Positions 1 through 9,066 are shown, counted from the stretch's first letter. The stretch is DNA of 64,000 nucleotides from CAZBSE01 sp964578625 (GCA_964578625.1 CAZODQ010000001.1:124001-188000); one strand, 5' to 3'. Made by a program: numbers and translations. Notes: generated by a model not told the origin, from the sequence alone.

Positions 1-1
1 A

Positions 2-466
2 ATAGTAGCAAAATCAGTTAAAAAGGTGGTAGCAATTGATTTCTACAAACCCCATATTAAGAGCGCAAAAAAAAATATTAAAAAATTTGTAGACAACATT
101 AAGTTCTTAAATCATGATATTATAAGTGAGCCAGTAAAAAGTATCTTTAATTCTGCCTATTCATTAGATGTTTTAGAGCATATTGATCCGAAGCAAGAAG
201 ATATATATATGAAAAATATTATTAATAGTCTAACTTCAGATGGAGTATTAATAATTGGAATTCCTTCTTTGGAATCACAAGCTTATGCGTCAAAAGAATC
301 AAAAAAAGGTCATATAAACTGTAAGTCAGGTAAAGAGTTAGTATTTTTTTGTAAAAAATATTTCAAGAATGTTTTTATCTTTGGAATGAATGATGAAGTG
401 TTGCATACAGGATTTTTACCAATGTGTCATTATTTACTTACACTCTGTGTTTCACCTATAAGATAA
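2..466 (+). CDS. SAM-dependent methyltransferase, 5' end outside window
   Basis: Class I SAM methyltransferase fragment. The frame is open to the left edge of the window; the residues before the first possible start (GTG at 26) read KSVKKVVAIDF, a typical strand-2 motif of the fold whose acidic residue binds the SAM ribose, so the start and the glycine-rich motif I lie upstream. A motif-IV-like stretch (YSLDVLEHI) and a following post-II region (GVLIIGIPS) are visible. It reads into a plus-strand run of sugar-modification genes (radical SAM, acetyltransferase, C-methyltransferase, GT2). The substrate is likely a nucleotide sugar or glycan, which is inferred from context only. Confidence 0.8.
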   Translation: MVAKSVKKVVAIDFYKPHIKSAKKNIKKFVDNIKFLNHDIISEPVKSIFNSAYSLDVLEHIDPKQEDIYMKNIINSLTSDGVLIIGIPSLESQAYASKESKKGHINCKSGKELVFFCKKYFKNVFIFGMNDEVLHTGFLPMCHYLLTLCVSPIR

Positions 467-532
467 TTGACTCATTTTTTACCTTTTTTTAGTATAGATC
501 TTACTTATATATATAAATTTGAGGAAATCATT

Positions 533-1531
533 ATGAGCAATGTATCAAAGAAAGATAAAATTAAGAAAAATTTTACTACACCAGATCTACCTAAAAGGAT
601 AATAATCGCTTTTATAGATGGATATTGTAATCTTAAATGTCCTATGTGTTTTGTGCATGGACAAAGTGATCCAGAAGCAATTAAAAAGATCAGAGGAATA
701 ATGCCAATTGAAAAAGCAAGAATAATTTTTGAAGAAATTAAATCAAAAAATATAATTATAGGACCTTCAACTTGGTCAGAGCCTTTTATTTTAAAAGACA
801 TGAATGAGTACTTAAAGGAAATAAAAAGTTATGGTTTCAATATTACATTAAATACAAATAGCTTACTTTTAAAGAAAAAGGATTTACAACTCTTTATAGA
901 CATAGAAATTGATTCTATTTTTTTTAGTGTAGATGCAATGACTGATGAAACGTTATTTTCGAAAAGAGGTATAAAGAAGTTAAGTAGAATCAGGGATACG
1001 ATTTTCTCTTTACTCGAATTGAGAGGAAATCTAAGTCATCCAAGAATTGGCGTTTCTTACACTTTATCTATTGAAAATTTACATGAAAAGGAATCATTTA
1101 TTGAATACTGGTTAAAGTATGTTGATGTTGTACGAATTAATAATGTCATAGATAGTATTAATTTTAGTACAAATAGTAATTCGATACCAAAGGAGAGAAT
1201 ACCTTGCGGAATGCTGTATGATACTATGGTATTAAATCATAAAGGCGATGCTGTTATTTGTTGTTTAGATGCTTTTTACGAATATAAATTAGGCAATGTA
1301 TTTGATTTAGGAGTAAAAAATTTATGGCATTCTAAAAAATTTAATGAGATAAGAAAACACCATGAAGATAAGAAATATTATAAAATCCCTATATGTCAAA
1401 ATTGCCAAATATGGGCTGATTATCTGGTAGAAGAGAAGATAAAAGACAATATCTTAATAAAAAAATCTCCAATAACTACATATTATAACAGAATAGAAAA
1501 AATGTATTCATGGAAAATTGGGGGGAAATAA
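533..1531 (+). CDS. radical SAM/SPASM domain protein
   Basis: Radical SAM enzyme of about 332 residues. The cluster motif CNLKCPMC (CX3CX2C) lies near residue 35 and binds the SAM-cleaving 4Fe-4S cluster. The C-terminal third has a SPASM-type set of cysteines (CGMLYD, ICCLDAF, ICQNCQIW), which in this family binds auxiliary clusters. I chose ATG at 533 because GAGGAAAT precedes it with good spacing; an upstream TTG at 467 would add 22 residues that look non-coding. Relatives either mature peptides or oxidise or epimerise small polar substrates such as aminocyclitols. No precursor peptide gene is visible, so a sugar substrate is the better guess here. The cell role is unproven. Confidence 0.85.
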   Translation: MSNVSKKDKIKKNFTTPDLPKRIIIAFIDGYCNLKCPMCFVHGQSDPEAIKKIRGIMPIEKARIIFEEIKSKNIIIGPSTWSEPFILKDMNEYLKEIKSYGFNITLNTNSLLLKKKDLQLFIDIEIDSIFFSVDAMTDETLFSKRGIKKLSRIRDTIFSLLELRGNLSHPRIGVSYTLSIENLHEKESFIEYWLKYVDVVRINNVIDSINFSTNSNSIPKERIPCGMLYDTMVLNHKGDAVICCLDAFYEYKLGNVFDLGVKNLWHSKKFNEIRKHHEDKKYYKIPICQNCQIWADYLVEEKIKDNILIKKSPITTYYNRIEKMYSWKIGGK

Positions 1532-1576
1532 TTAATCGGTAATTTTTTTCTAAGAAAAAATTTTTATAACGTAAAT

Positions 1577-2401
1577 ATGAATAATAAAAAACCACATATA
1601 AAAGAAGATGATATATTATTTGCATTTGAAAACCTAGGATTGACAAATAAAAGAGTAGTTGTTCATTCATCATTGAAAAGCTTTGGACATGTAATTGGGG
1701 GCGAAAATACGGTAATCAATGCGGTATTAAAAACATTTAAAACAATATTAATGCCAGCATTTTCATGGGAGTCAATTACAAAACCACCAAAGGGTGACTA
1801 TCCAAAGCAAAATGGCTGTCTATATTCATTCTATAATAATTGGAATAAACAATTAAAGCCATTTTTAATTGAGAATGCCACCATCGAAAAAAGTATGGGT
1901 GTTATTCCAAAGAAATTTCTTGAAATTAAAGGTACTGTTAGGAGTGACCATGCCTGGCACTCTTGGGCTGCTTACGGAAATCTTAAAAATGAATTGATTA
2001 AAGATCATCTCTGGGGAACAACAAATCTCCCTTTAGAAAGATTATCTGAAATAGGAGGAAAATTACTTCTTCTAGGTGTTAATCTATCCTCCTGTACAGC
2101 AATTCATATAGCTGAAGAGAAAGCTGGTAGAAGATCTTTCATAAGATGGGCAGTTGATAGAAATGGGAAGGTTAAACGGGTTAGAGCTTCTGGATGCGCA
2201 AAAGGCTTTAATAATTTATTTCCATACTGTGAACATTTGTTTAATACATCCTATATTGGAAATTGTACTGTATTAGTGACTGATTTAAAAATTTTTATTG
2301 ATAGTATTACTAATATAATTAAACAGAATCCATCCATAACGAAGTGTTCTAATAATTGTATTAGATGCCATGATGCAATATTAGGCGGGCCTATTGAGTA
2401 G
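1577..2401 (+). CDS. AAC(3)-family N-acetyltransferase
   Basis: Member of the aminoglycoside 3-N-acetyltransferase fold family (274 residues, the usual length). Family signatures are visible: VVVHSSLKSFG near residue 30, a proline/aromatic loop (MPAFSWES), the DHAWHSWAAYG block near residue 130 and LLLGVNLSSCTAIHIAEE near 175. Enzymes of this family transfer acetyl from acetyl-CoA to an amino group on a sugar-like ring. Its place between a radical SAM enzyme and a sugar C-methyltransferase-like gene, with its stop codon overlapping the next start by one base (TAGTG), points to acetylation of an amino sugar in glycan building rather than drug resistance; that last step is inference. Confidence 0.8.
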   Translation: MNNKKPHIKEDDILFAFENLGLTNKRVVVHSSLKSFGHVIGGENTVINAVLKTFKTILMPAFSWESITKPPKGDYPKQNGCLYSFYNNWNKQLKPFLIENATIEKSMGVIPKKFLEIKGTVRSDHAWHSWAAYGNLKNELIKDHLWGTTNLPLERLSEIGGKLLLLGVNLSSCTAIHIAEEKAGRRSFIRWAVDRNGKVKRVRASGCAKGFNNLFPYCEHLFNTSYIGNCTVLVTDLKIFIDSITNIIKQNPSITKCSNNCIRCHDAILGGPIE

Positions 2402-3531
2402 TGAATAATAATATGATTTGCTCACTTTGTAAATCACAAAATATTAAATTAATTGGTAAAGTAGGATTAAAGCATTTTTCAGTAACCTCTGATTCGAGAT
2501 TGATTGATCTACAACCGAGGATATATCAATGTCATAATTGTTACCTTTTACAGAAAAAATATAATCTCTCTGAGTCAAAAAAAATTACGCGTATATATGA
2601 GGAGTATAATCCACATCAATTATCAAAGGGATATGAACAATTAATTTTTCCTGAAGATGTGCTTCCTTGTACTCGAACCCAATATGTTTTTGAAAAATGC
2701 AAAACGATCTTCAAAAAAAGTGGCAAGCTATTGGATATTGGTACTGGTAATGGGGCAGTACTCCGCACAGCTAGCAACTCACTGAAGGATTGGGACTTTT
2801 ATGGTTTTGATATTGATGACCATTTAAGTGAAGATGTAAAAAAAATTAGGAATGTGAAAGACTTTTTTTCTATTTCACTTGATAGGATTAGAGGTTTAAA
2901 ATTTGATATTATTGTTTTATGGCATGTAATTGAACATACTGAAGATCTTCAATATATTTTTAATAAAGTTAAAAAATTACTTAAAAATGATGGTTTTATC
3001 ATAATTCAAGTTCCTGACATTGAAAGAAATCCATTTGATTTAGCTGTTATCGATCACTGTAATCATTTTTGTATAAATAATTTGATTTATCTTTTCCATT
3101 CGTTTGATCTAGAAATCTTTATAGATGGTAGTGAATGGATTCATAACTGTTTAACATTAGTTTTAAAAAAGGGTAATCCTAAAGCAATAGATAAATATAA
3201 ACTGAATAACAACCCTGTACAATATTTAAATAATACAATAAAATACTTTGATAATAGGATTGGTCACCGATACTATTCTATATTTGGAACAGGGATGTCC
3301 TCCATTTGGATATATTCGCAATTATCGGGGCTGGTTAAACTTTTTATTGATGAGGATATCCGAAAGGCTAATACTATTTTATTAAATTGCCCAATTGTTC
3401 ATCCAACCTCAATTGATAGTGAGATGATGATCTTGATGCCCTTTATTAAGAAAAATGGCAAAAGGATCTTTGAAAAGTTAGTATCTAAATATAAAAATCT
3501 TGCACAATGTGATTTTATTTTTGCAATTTAG
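2401..3531 (+). CDS. three-domain sugar C-methyltransferase-like protein
   Basis: About 376 residues with the layout of deoxysugar C-methyltransferases: an N-terminal zinc-binding module (CSLCKS near residue 8, CHNCYL near 44), a central class I SAM domain (LLDIGTGNGAV near 113, then FDIIVLWHVIEHT), and a C-terminal Rossmann-like domain with YSIFGTGMSS near 290. Known relatives methylate carbon 3 of dTDP-4-keto sugars. It starts at GTG overlapping the stop of the acetyltransferase gene, which implies translational coupling; ATG at 2413 is an alternative start. The product would be a branched sugar. The exact substrate cannot be read from sequence. Confidence 0.82.
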   Translation: MNNNMICSLCKSQNIKLIGKVGLKHFSVTSDSRLIDLQPRIYQCHNCYLLQKKYNLSESKKITRIYEEYNPHQLSKGYEQLIFPEDVLPCTRTQYVFEKCKTIFKKSGKLLDIGTGNGAVLRTASNSLKDWDFYGFDIDDHLSEDVKKIRNVKDFFSISLDRIRGLKFDIIVLWHVIEHTEDLQYIFNKVKKLLKNDGFIIIQVPDIERNPFDLAVIDHCNHFCINNLIYLFHSFDLEIFIDGSEWIHNCLTLVLKKGNPKAIDKYKLNNNPVQYLNNTIKYFDNRIGHRYYSIFGTGMSSIWIYSQLSGLVKLFIDEDIRKANTILLNCPIVHPTSIDSEMMILMPFIKKNGKRIFEKLVSKYKNLAQCDFIFAI

Positions 3532-3543
3532 AAAATTTTAAAT

Positions 3544-4287
3544 ATGAACAAACAAGAGATTTTAATAACATTTTTTATTTCATGTCTCAATGAAGAACAT
3601 ACTATTATAGATACAATAAAAACTATTATTGAATCATGTAAAGAGGTTAATATTAGTTATGAAATAGTAATTATAGATGATAATTCTACAGATAATACAT
3701 CAAAGCTGATAAATGAATTTATAATTAAAAATAAAGAAGCAAAAATTACTCTTATTCGCAATTCTTATACTCAAGGTTTCAGTCATAATATAATTGAAGG
3801 AGCATTTATAGGAAAGGGGAAATATTTTAAAGTTAATAGTGCAAAAAATAATGAAACTAAAGAATCATTGATATCCATGCTTAAACTTATAGGCCAAGCA
3901 GAAATAATAATTTATTATTTCAGAAAAGACCCAAGGGGAATTTTTAGGAGAGTTTTATCAGTACTATTTAATTTCATAGTGTGTCTTATAAGTGGTCATC
4001 ATATAAAATATTTTAATGGAAGTGCCATTCATTTAAGAGATAATATTTTAAGATGGTGCCCAAGGTATGGCGGGCACGGATACCATGCTGAATTTTTAAC
4101 ATTTTTGCTTACTAAAGGAGCTTCAATAATTCAAATCCCCGTAGATTCAATAGAATATCCCAACAGAAATTCGAAAGCTTTTACATTAAAAAACCTTATT
4201 CTAATAACGCAGAGTTTCTTGAACATATTTTTTATAAGAGTAATAGAACTTATAAGTAAAAAACGATTAAAAAACCGAGTTGACTAA
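3544..4287 (+). CDS. family 2 glycosyltransferase with atypical donor motif
   Basis: GT2-type enzyme, 247 residues. The N-terminal half is classic (ISCLNEEHTI near 13 and IVIIDDNSTDNT near 41, the nucleotide-binding strand). The usual DxD metal site, expected after the GKGKYF strand near residue 97, is replaced by VNSAKNNE with no aspartate pair. The later part (GGHGYHAEFLTFLLTKGASI) is typical of DPM1-type enzymes. It is the last gene of the plus-strand run, 12 bases after the C-methyltransferase. It may use a metal-independent mechanism, a substitute acidic residue, or be impaired. Confidence 0.75.
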   Translation: MNKQEILITFFISCLNEEHTIIDTIKTIIESCKEVNISYEIVIIDDNSTDNTSKLINEFIIKNKEAKITLIRNSYTQGFSHNIIEGAFIGKGKYFKVNSAKNNETKESLISMLKLIGQAEIIIYYFRKDPRGIFRRVLSVLFNFIVCLISGHHIKYFNGSAIHLRDNILRWCPRYGGHGYHAEFLTFLLTKGASIIQIPVDSIEYPNRNSKAFTLKNLILITQSFLNIFFIRVIELISKKRLKNRVD

Positions 4288-4571
4288 ATAGTTCTGGACT
4301 CAGGGTAATTGTATCTCTGAAACAAATTGAAAAGTAAAGTTAAACTTCTCTAACTTTAAATTTTATTGAATACCTCAAAAGTAAAATAAATTCCACACCC
4401 AATGATGACCAAAATTACATAGCGTAAGTCCCAGTTAAATAAAATGTAGCAAAATCCTACTTTACATACTTAAGGAAGGAGGAAGATGTTAGGAGTTGTG
4501 ATGTATACCTCCGGAAATACGAGACATATGATGATTTAATTAAAAGAGTTGTATTATGTTTCATATCAATA
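4288..4571. other. intergenic region between convergent genes, with a weak hairpin
   Basis: A 284-base gap between converging genes. It holds one perfect short inverted repeat, AAAGTTA at 4336-4342 and TAACTTT at 4351-4357, with an 8-base loop. The stem is A/T-rich and no convincing T-run follows on either strand, so it is only a weak terminator candidate for the plus-strand run or the radical SAM gene. No other structure or reading frame was found. Confidence 0.3.
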
Positions 4572-5639
4572 TTATATAAAATTTACATGTTCTGGAGGGG
4601 ATTTAAGTTGCCATAAGTATTTATTTATCTCATCCATATGACAATTTATCCTGCAACTCGAGGCATCCATATCTTTCTCTACCCAATTTAAAGATTCCAA
4701 CCGTTTTTTACTCTGCCATATCTCTTTAAAAGTCTGCTTATATATATTGCCATATAAAAATTTGTCATTGCCTAAATACTCAAGGCATCCCCATACATTT
4801 CCTCCTGCATCAATATATGACCAGAAAGGTAATGCTAGACAACGACTATAATGCTTCTCAGATTTATCCCATTTTCTCATTGTATTTATCCTAAATATAA
4901 TATTAAAATCATCGCTATCAAGTTCTTTAAGTTCATCCCATAAATATTCATACTGACTATACTTGATATTACTGTATTTCTTCGTTTTACTTTGTGGATG
5001 TTGCGAATATGGTTTTATAACCAGGTAATTCATACCTATCTCACGCGCTAATTTTGAAAGAGCTACCGCTTCATGATAGTTATCAGGCAACAGCAGCAGC
5101 TGCATACCCAGAGTACATGTATAGCCTTTATTCTCCTTCACTTGAGCAGCGTAGGCCATATTTTCTATTATGAGTTTAAAGTTATCCGGCTTAGACTGAG
5201 AAATCTTAGCATACGTTTCTTTTGTGGCACCATTTATACTTACCTTAATCCATTCCATATCAGGAAGGATTTTATCTATTATCTCCTTTTTGAGTAACAC
5301 ACCATTTGTGGTGGCAGCAACATCAATACCTGCCTTCCTTGTATGTTTGATTATTTCTATAATTTCTTTATGTAAAAATGGTTCTCCCTCCCCAGCATAC
5401 ATTATGCTTTTCAATCCCAAAGCACCCAATTCTGAAATCCTCTTCTTGAGTATGTCAGTTTTAATATATCTAGGTTTATACTCCATGAAATCCAAGCCGC
5501 AGTATACGCACCGTTGGTTACAGGCCCCAGAAGGGCTGATTTCCATATAAATAGGATATATTATTTTCCCTTTTAGCCAACCATTTAATCTTGATACGTG
5601 ATAGATAAGTTTATGGCTGTCTATTTTGAATTTATCCAT
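4572..5639 (-). CDS. radical SAM/SPASM domain protein coupled to heptose genes
   Basis: 355 residues. The radical SAM motif CNQRCVYC is near residue 41, followed by a glycine-rich SAM-binding stretch (YAGEGEPFLHKE near 101), and C-terminal SPASM cysteines (RCLALPF, WGCLEYLG, SSCRINC). It starts inside the last codons of gmhA (8-base overlap), so it is almost certainly co-translated with gmhA and hldE. Family members act as dehydrogenases, epimerases or peptide-modifying enzymes; no precursor peptide is nearby. A role in modifying a heptose phosphate or the heptose-bearing glycan is a reasonable inference but the substrate is unknown. Confidence 0.85.
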   Translation of the reverse strand: MDKFKIDSHKLIYHVSRLNGWLKGKIIYPIYMEISPSGACNQRCVYCGLDFMEYKPRYIKTDILKKRISELGALGLKSIMYAGEGEPFLHKEIIEIIKHTRKAGIDVAATTNGVLLKKEIIDKILPDMEWIKVSINGATKETYAKISQSKPDNFKLIIENMAYAAQVKENKGYTCTLGMQLLLLPDNYHEAVALSKLAREIGMNYLVIKPYSQHPQSKTKKYSNIKYSQYEYLWDELKELDSDDFNIIFRINTMRKWDKSEKHYSRCLALPFWSYIDAGGNVWGCLEYLGNDKFLYGNIYKQTFKEIWQSKKRLESLNWVEKDMDASSCRINCHMDEINKYLWQLKSPPEHVNFI

Positions 5640-6210
5640 TCTTACTTTCTATTAATACATCTAGAATACAATGACAAATTGCTTGATGAATAATCTCAAC
5701 CAAACCATATAATGAACTAGGGACATAAAAATTAATATGCCCTAATAAACGGAGTGTATTATTCTCATCAAGACCTGATAATGTTATAAGGCTACAGCCT
5801 TTATGGAGAGCTGCTTTAGCTCCTTTAATAATATTGGCCGATCTGCCCGAACTGCTTATCGCAATTAAAACATCTCCTTTTTCTGCAAACATTTCAATCG
5901 GTTTTTTAAAAACATTATCGTAGCCATAATCATTGCTCACACAAGTCAAGAGGGAGCTGTCGTTAAAAGCAATAGCTTTTACAGCACCATTTTTCCAGAA
6001 ATCTGCTGCCATATGACTCGAAATGGCTGCACTTGCCCCATTTCCGATAAATAAAATTTTCTTACCTGAAACTGAACAATCATTAATCAAATTAACCGCA
6101 TCCTCTACTGCTTGTTCAAAATCTTTCTTCTTATTTTTCAAATCAGTTACAATGATACCAGATAAATATTTTACTATTTCCTCGAAGTACTTTTTTACTG
6201 CTTCTTTCAT
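5632..6210 (-). CDS. gmhA: phosphoheptose isomerase
   Basis: SIS-domain isomerase of 192 residues, the normal GmhA size, converting sedoheptulose-7-phosphate to D-glycero-D-manno-heptose-7-phosphate in the cytosol. Visible motifs: GNGASAAISSHMAADF near 57 (phosphate loop and zinc histidine), ISSSGRSANI near 117, and EIIHQAICH near 171, which carries the Gln and His expected in the active site. The usual Glu of the first metal motif appears as Asp (HMAAD). It overlaps hldE by ATGA and the downstream radical SAM gene by eight bases. Confidence 0.92.
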   Translation of the reverse strand: MKEAVKKYFEEIVKYLSGIIVTDLKNKKKDFEQAVEDAVNLINDCSVSGKKILFIGNGASAAISSHMAADFWKNGAVKAIAFNDSSLLTCVSNDYGYDNVFKKPIEMFAEKGDVLIAISSSGRSANIIKGAKAALHKGCSLITLSGLDENNTLRLLGHINFYVPSSLYGLVEIIHQAICHCILDVLIESKNG

Positions 6211-7739
6211 TTTAATAATCTAGTAATAAATTTCATTAAATCAACATACCTCACCGGTTCTCTATTACATATAATTTGTGTTGCAAGAGACCCTACTGCG
6301 TTGCCTATAAAAGATGTTAATTCTAAATTAAAACCACTTGCAAGACAGGGAGATACATAAGAGAAAAAGGCATCACCTGCTCCTATGGCATCAACCACCT
6401 TGTAAGAAAAAGTCGGACTTTCATAAAATCCTTCCTTCACAGAATACCCTACTGAGCCAGATGATCCTTTTGTAGCAATTATACTCTCACATTTAAGAAG
6501 CTTAACTACTTTCTTCTCTAGGTCTTTAATGTCGCTTACCCTGTTATGGGTTGCAAGTCTGAGTTCTAAATCATCGATACACACGAAATTTGCCCTAGGG
6601 TATTTTGTAACCATGTTAAATCCCAGATTGGCACTGTTTGTCTGAACATTTAAAGCAAGATAATTAGATTTTTCACATATTAGTTCAATTATATTCTTGG
6701 TTAACAACCCATGTCCATAATCATTAACAACAACCAGATTATAATCTTTTATAGTTTTATCTAATAAATCTAGTATCTTTTTTTCTACACTCTTAGGTAT
6801 ATTTTCTCTTTTCAAATAACATATCTCAAACAATTTTGTATTTATAACTTTACTTATAAATCTCCTTTTTACAACAGTTTCTCCATCGGGCCAGATAAAA
6901 TAAAGAGGATTAATATTAGAACTTAATTTCTCTGAAATAAAATCTTTGTATGAATTTTTACCGCCAAGAACTGTGAGTAGGTCTATATTATGACAAATGT
7001 TTGCGATATTGTTTGCCGTAGCGAGGCTGCCCCCTGCAAAAGTTTCTTCAGAATCGTATAAATTTACAACAAGGTGTTCCTTTGATGACTTTCCCATAGG
7101 AGTACAATAATGATACTGGTCAATTATTGAGTCCCCTATTACTATTACTTTTAGATTTTTTAATGAATTTAATTTTCTGTATATATCATCAATTGTATAT
7201 TTTTCTTTTATAACCTCAAGATAATTTAAAATCTCAGTCGGATATACATCTAAAAAATTGTTTATAAGACTGGAAGAACTAAAAGTTATATCATCGGTAT
7301 AAATTAATTTCCCACCTACTGAATTGACAGCTTCTTCTTCATTAATAATCATCCCCGTAATATCTTTTGTTTTATCTTTATAATCAGAGCCTTTAACATA
7401 AAAATCAGGTTGAAGAATTTTTATTGCCTCAACAGCAGTAGGAAAGTCAACTATCGCTACATAATCAATAATTGATATAGATGCCAGCATTTCAGCTCTT
7501 AGATTTTCGTTAAATATTGGGCGTCCCGGTCCTCTTTTTACATATTTATCCTTTGTTATAGTGACTATAAGAATATCCCCCTCTTTTTTAGCCAGATTGA
7601 AATGCCGTATATGACCCAAGTGCACAAGGTCAAAAACACCATGGCAATGGATAATCTTTTTATTGGTTGCTTTTAATTTTGATATTGTTTTTTTAAGATC
7701 ACTAAGACTCTTTATCTTACCGGCTGATTCTAAATCCAT
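6207..7739 (-). CDS. hldE: bifunctional heptose-7-phosphate kinase/heptose-1-phosphate nucleotidyltransferase, reversed domain order
   Basis: 510 residues holding both HldE activities, but in the opposite order to the Escherichia coli protein. The nucleotidyltransferase comes first (HCHGVFDLVHLGH at 31-43, the HxGH motif; GPGRPIFNENLRAEM near 93). A PfkB/ribokinase-type sugar kinase follows from about residue 190 (VIVIGDSIIDQYHY, AGGSLATANN, and the DAIGAGDAFF anion-hole motif near 463). Together they would phosphorylate heptose-7-phosphate at C1 and later activate heptose-1-phosphate with a nucleotide. A strong site AAGAGGT precedes the ATG, and a good promoter lies upstream. Its neighbours gmhA and gmhB complete the pathway. 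Confidence 0.9.
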   Translation of the reverse strand: MDLESAGKIKSLSDLKKTISKLKATNKKIIHCHGVFDLVHLGHIRHFNLAKKEGDILIVTITKDKYVKRGPGRPIFNENLRAEMLASISIIDYVAIVDFPTAVEAIKILQPDFYVKGSDYKDKTKDITGMIINEEEAVNSVGGKLIYTDDITFSSSSLINNFLDVYPTEILNYLEVIKEKYTIDDIYRKLNSLKNLKVIVIGDSIIDQYHYCTPMGKSSKEHLVVNLYDSEETFAGGSLATANNIANICHNIDLLTVLGGKNSYKDFISEKLSSNINPLYFIWPDGETVVKRRFISKVINTKLFEICYLKRENIPKSVEKKILDLLDKTIKDYNLVVVNDYGHGLLTKNIIELICEKSNYLALNVQTNSANLGFNMVTKYPRANFVCIDDLELRLATHNRVSDIKDLEKKVVKLLKCESIIATKGSSGSVGYSVKEGFYESPTFSYKVVDAIGAGDAFFSYVSPCLASGFNLELTSFIGNAVGSLATQIICNREPVRYVDLMKFITRLLK

Positions 7740-7784
7740 TTTTACCTCTTTTAATATTTATATATACCAAACAGGATTCCTATT

Positions 7785-7812
7785 ATTATAATATCTTTTT
7801 CTTTATTTTCAA
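7785..7812 (-). promoter_or_regulatory. predicted sigma-70-type promoter for hldE-gmhA-radical SAM
   Basis: On the minus strand TTGAAA (7812-7807) and TATAAT (7790-7785) are separated by 16 bases, about 45 bases upstream of the hldE start. The -10 box is a perfect consensus. It lies in the 264-base divergent spacer shared with the flippase-like gene at 8004; I found no equally good plus-strand promoter there. Confidence 0.55.
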
Positions 7813-8003
7813 CAAAACCAGCTGTCTCCAATTAGCCACCTCTAGGATTTCTCTATGCTACGAATAATTATACTAGGGTAGTATCATAAATAAAAACAAT
7901 CCGAAAAGAGGTGTGGTAATATAAGAAAAAATAGTAATTTTATTAATATGAGTTATAATTATTAAATATTTTTTAGCCAATATCTTAAAAATGAAAAGTA
8001 ATA

Positions 8004-9056
8004 ATGCTTGACTCCTCTGCCAAAATAAAAAATATAATGTTTACACTTATAAGAATAGTAGTGAGCGGTGGAATTCTTTTTTTTCTTTTTAAAACCCAAT
8101 TTAAAAATTTTACAGATGTCGTTTCTGTTTTCAAAGATTCAGAAGTAAATTATTGGTTCATAGCTCTTTCTATAGCAATGTACTGGATAGGACTTTACCT
8201 TACTGTATCAAGGTGGAAAATCCTATTGCACATTCAAAAAATTTCGGCGAGCCAACATTTTCTTTTAGGCTCGTATCTTACTGGATGCTTCTTTAATAAT
8301 TTTTTTCCCACATCAATAGGAGGAGATATTTATAGAATCTATGATTCTTCTAAACTTAAAAACAGCTCGGTAATGAAAGCAGGCTCTATCATACTTATGG
8401 ACAGATTTATAGGTTTTATGAGCATGTTAATTTATTTGTTTTTTGTGCTTACTATGGGATTTATTAGTAAATACCGTATAGAGCCTGAGATAGGAAAATG
8501 GAAATTGTCCAGCCAGCTGCTGTCTGTTCTTATAATTATATTTTTTATTCTTGCTGTCTTCGCCATATTTATAATGCTTTTTCCTGATTTTTTCAAACTC
8601 AATAGACTCTTCAGGAAAATTAGCTTCCTTCACAGATGGGAAGATAAGTTCAGGCAGTTATATGACACATTAAGGGGATTTAGAAAATTCAGAGTTATTT
8701 TTTCTATAAGTATAATTTTAAGTCTTGTACTTCAGTTTACATTTATACTCAACTTCTATTATGCAGGACGTGCTTTTGGTATTTCGCAGGTTTCGCTTAT
8801 AGGATTTATTTTTGTATTTGATATCAGCGGAATACTTTCCATGATTCCCATATCTGTCGGCGGTATAGGAGTTAGAGAAGGATCTTTCGTCATTCTTTTA
8901 AGCATGCTTGGAGCTCTGGAAAGAACAGCTACTATTGTCTCACTCGTACTCCTCATAACGATTCTAATACCGGGAATAGTAGGAGGAATTATTTATTCTA
9001 TAAGACCTATCATAGATAGGAAGAGAGCAGCAAAATTTATAAAACAAGAATCATAG
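8004..9056 (+). CDS. flippase-like multi-pass membrane protein (UPF0104/AglD-MprF type)
   Basis: 350-residue polytopic membrane protein of the lysylphosphatidylglycerol-synthase-TM/UPF0104 family, seen from the SRWKILL block near residue 70, the FFPTSIGGDIYRIY motif near 107, and the ISVGGIGVREG motif near 288. Proteins with this domain are membrane transporters or flippase-like partners of glycosyltransferases. It stands alone on the plus strand, convergent with gmhB (10-base gap) and divergent from hldE. It is not a Wzx-type polysaccharide flippase. A role in moving a lipid-linked sugar or adjusting lipids is possible but not shown. Confidence 0.8.
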   Translation: MLDSSAKIKNIMFTLIRIVVSGGILFFLFKTQFKNFTDVVSVFKDSEVNYWFIALSIAMYWIGLYLTVSRWKILLHIQKISASQHFLLGSYLTGCFFNNFFPTSIGGDIYRIYDSSKLKNSSVMKAGSIILMDRFIGFMSMLIYLFFVLTMGFISKYRIEPEIGKWKLSSQLLSVLIIIFFILAVFAIFIMLFPDFFKLNRLFRKISFLHRWEDKFRQLYDTLRGFRKFRVIFSISIILSLVLQFTFILNFYYAGRAFGISQVSLIGFIFVFDISGILSMIPISVGGIGVREGSFVILLSMLGALERTATIVSLVLLITILIPGIVGGIIYSIRPIIDRKRAAKFIKQES

Positions 9057-9066
9057 AGTCTATAGT

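Noticed and set aside
467..532. Upstream TTG start of the radical SAM gene
   Set aside because: ATG at 533 has a better ribosome site and the extra 22 residues look like non-coding sequence.
1577..2401. Aminoglycoside resistance gene
   Set aside because: The AAC(3) fold is clear, but the context is sugar biosynthesis and the gene is coupled to a C-methylase; no drug-resistance setting is seen.
8004..9056. Wzx O-antigen flippase
   Set aside because: Motifs match the UPF0104/MprF-type domain, not the Wzx/MATE fold.
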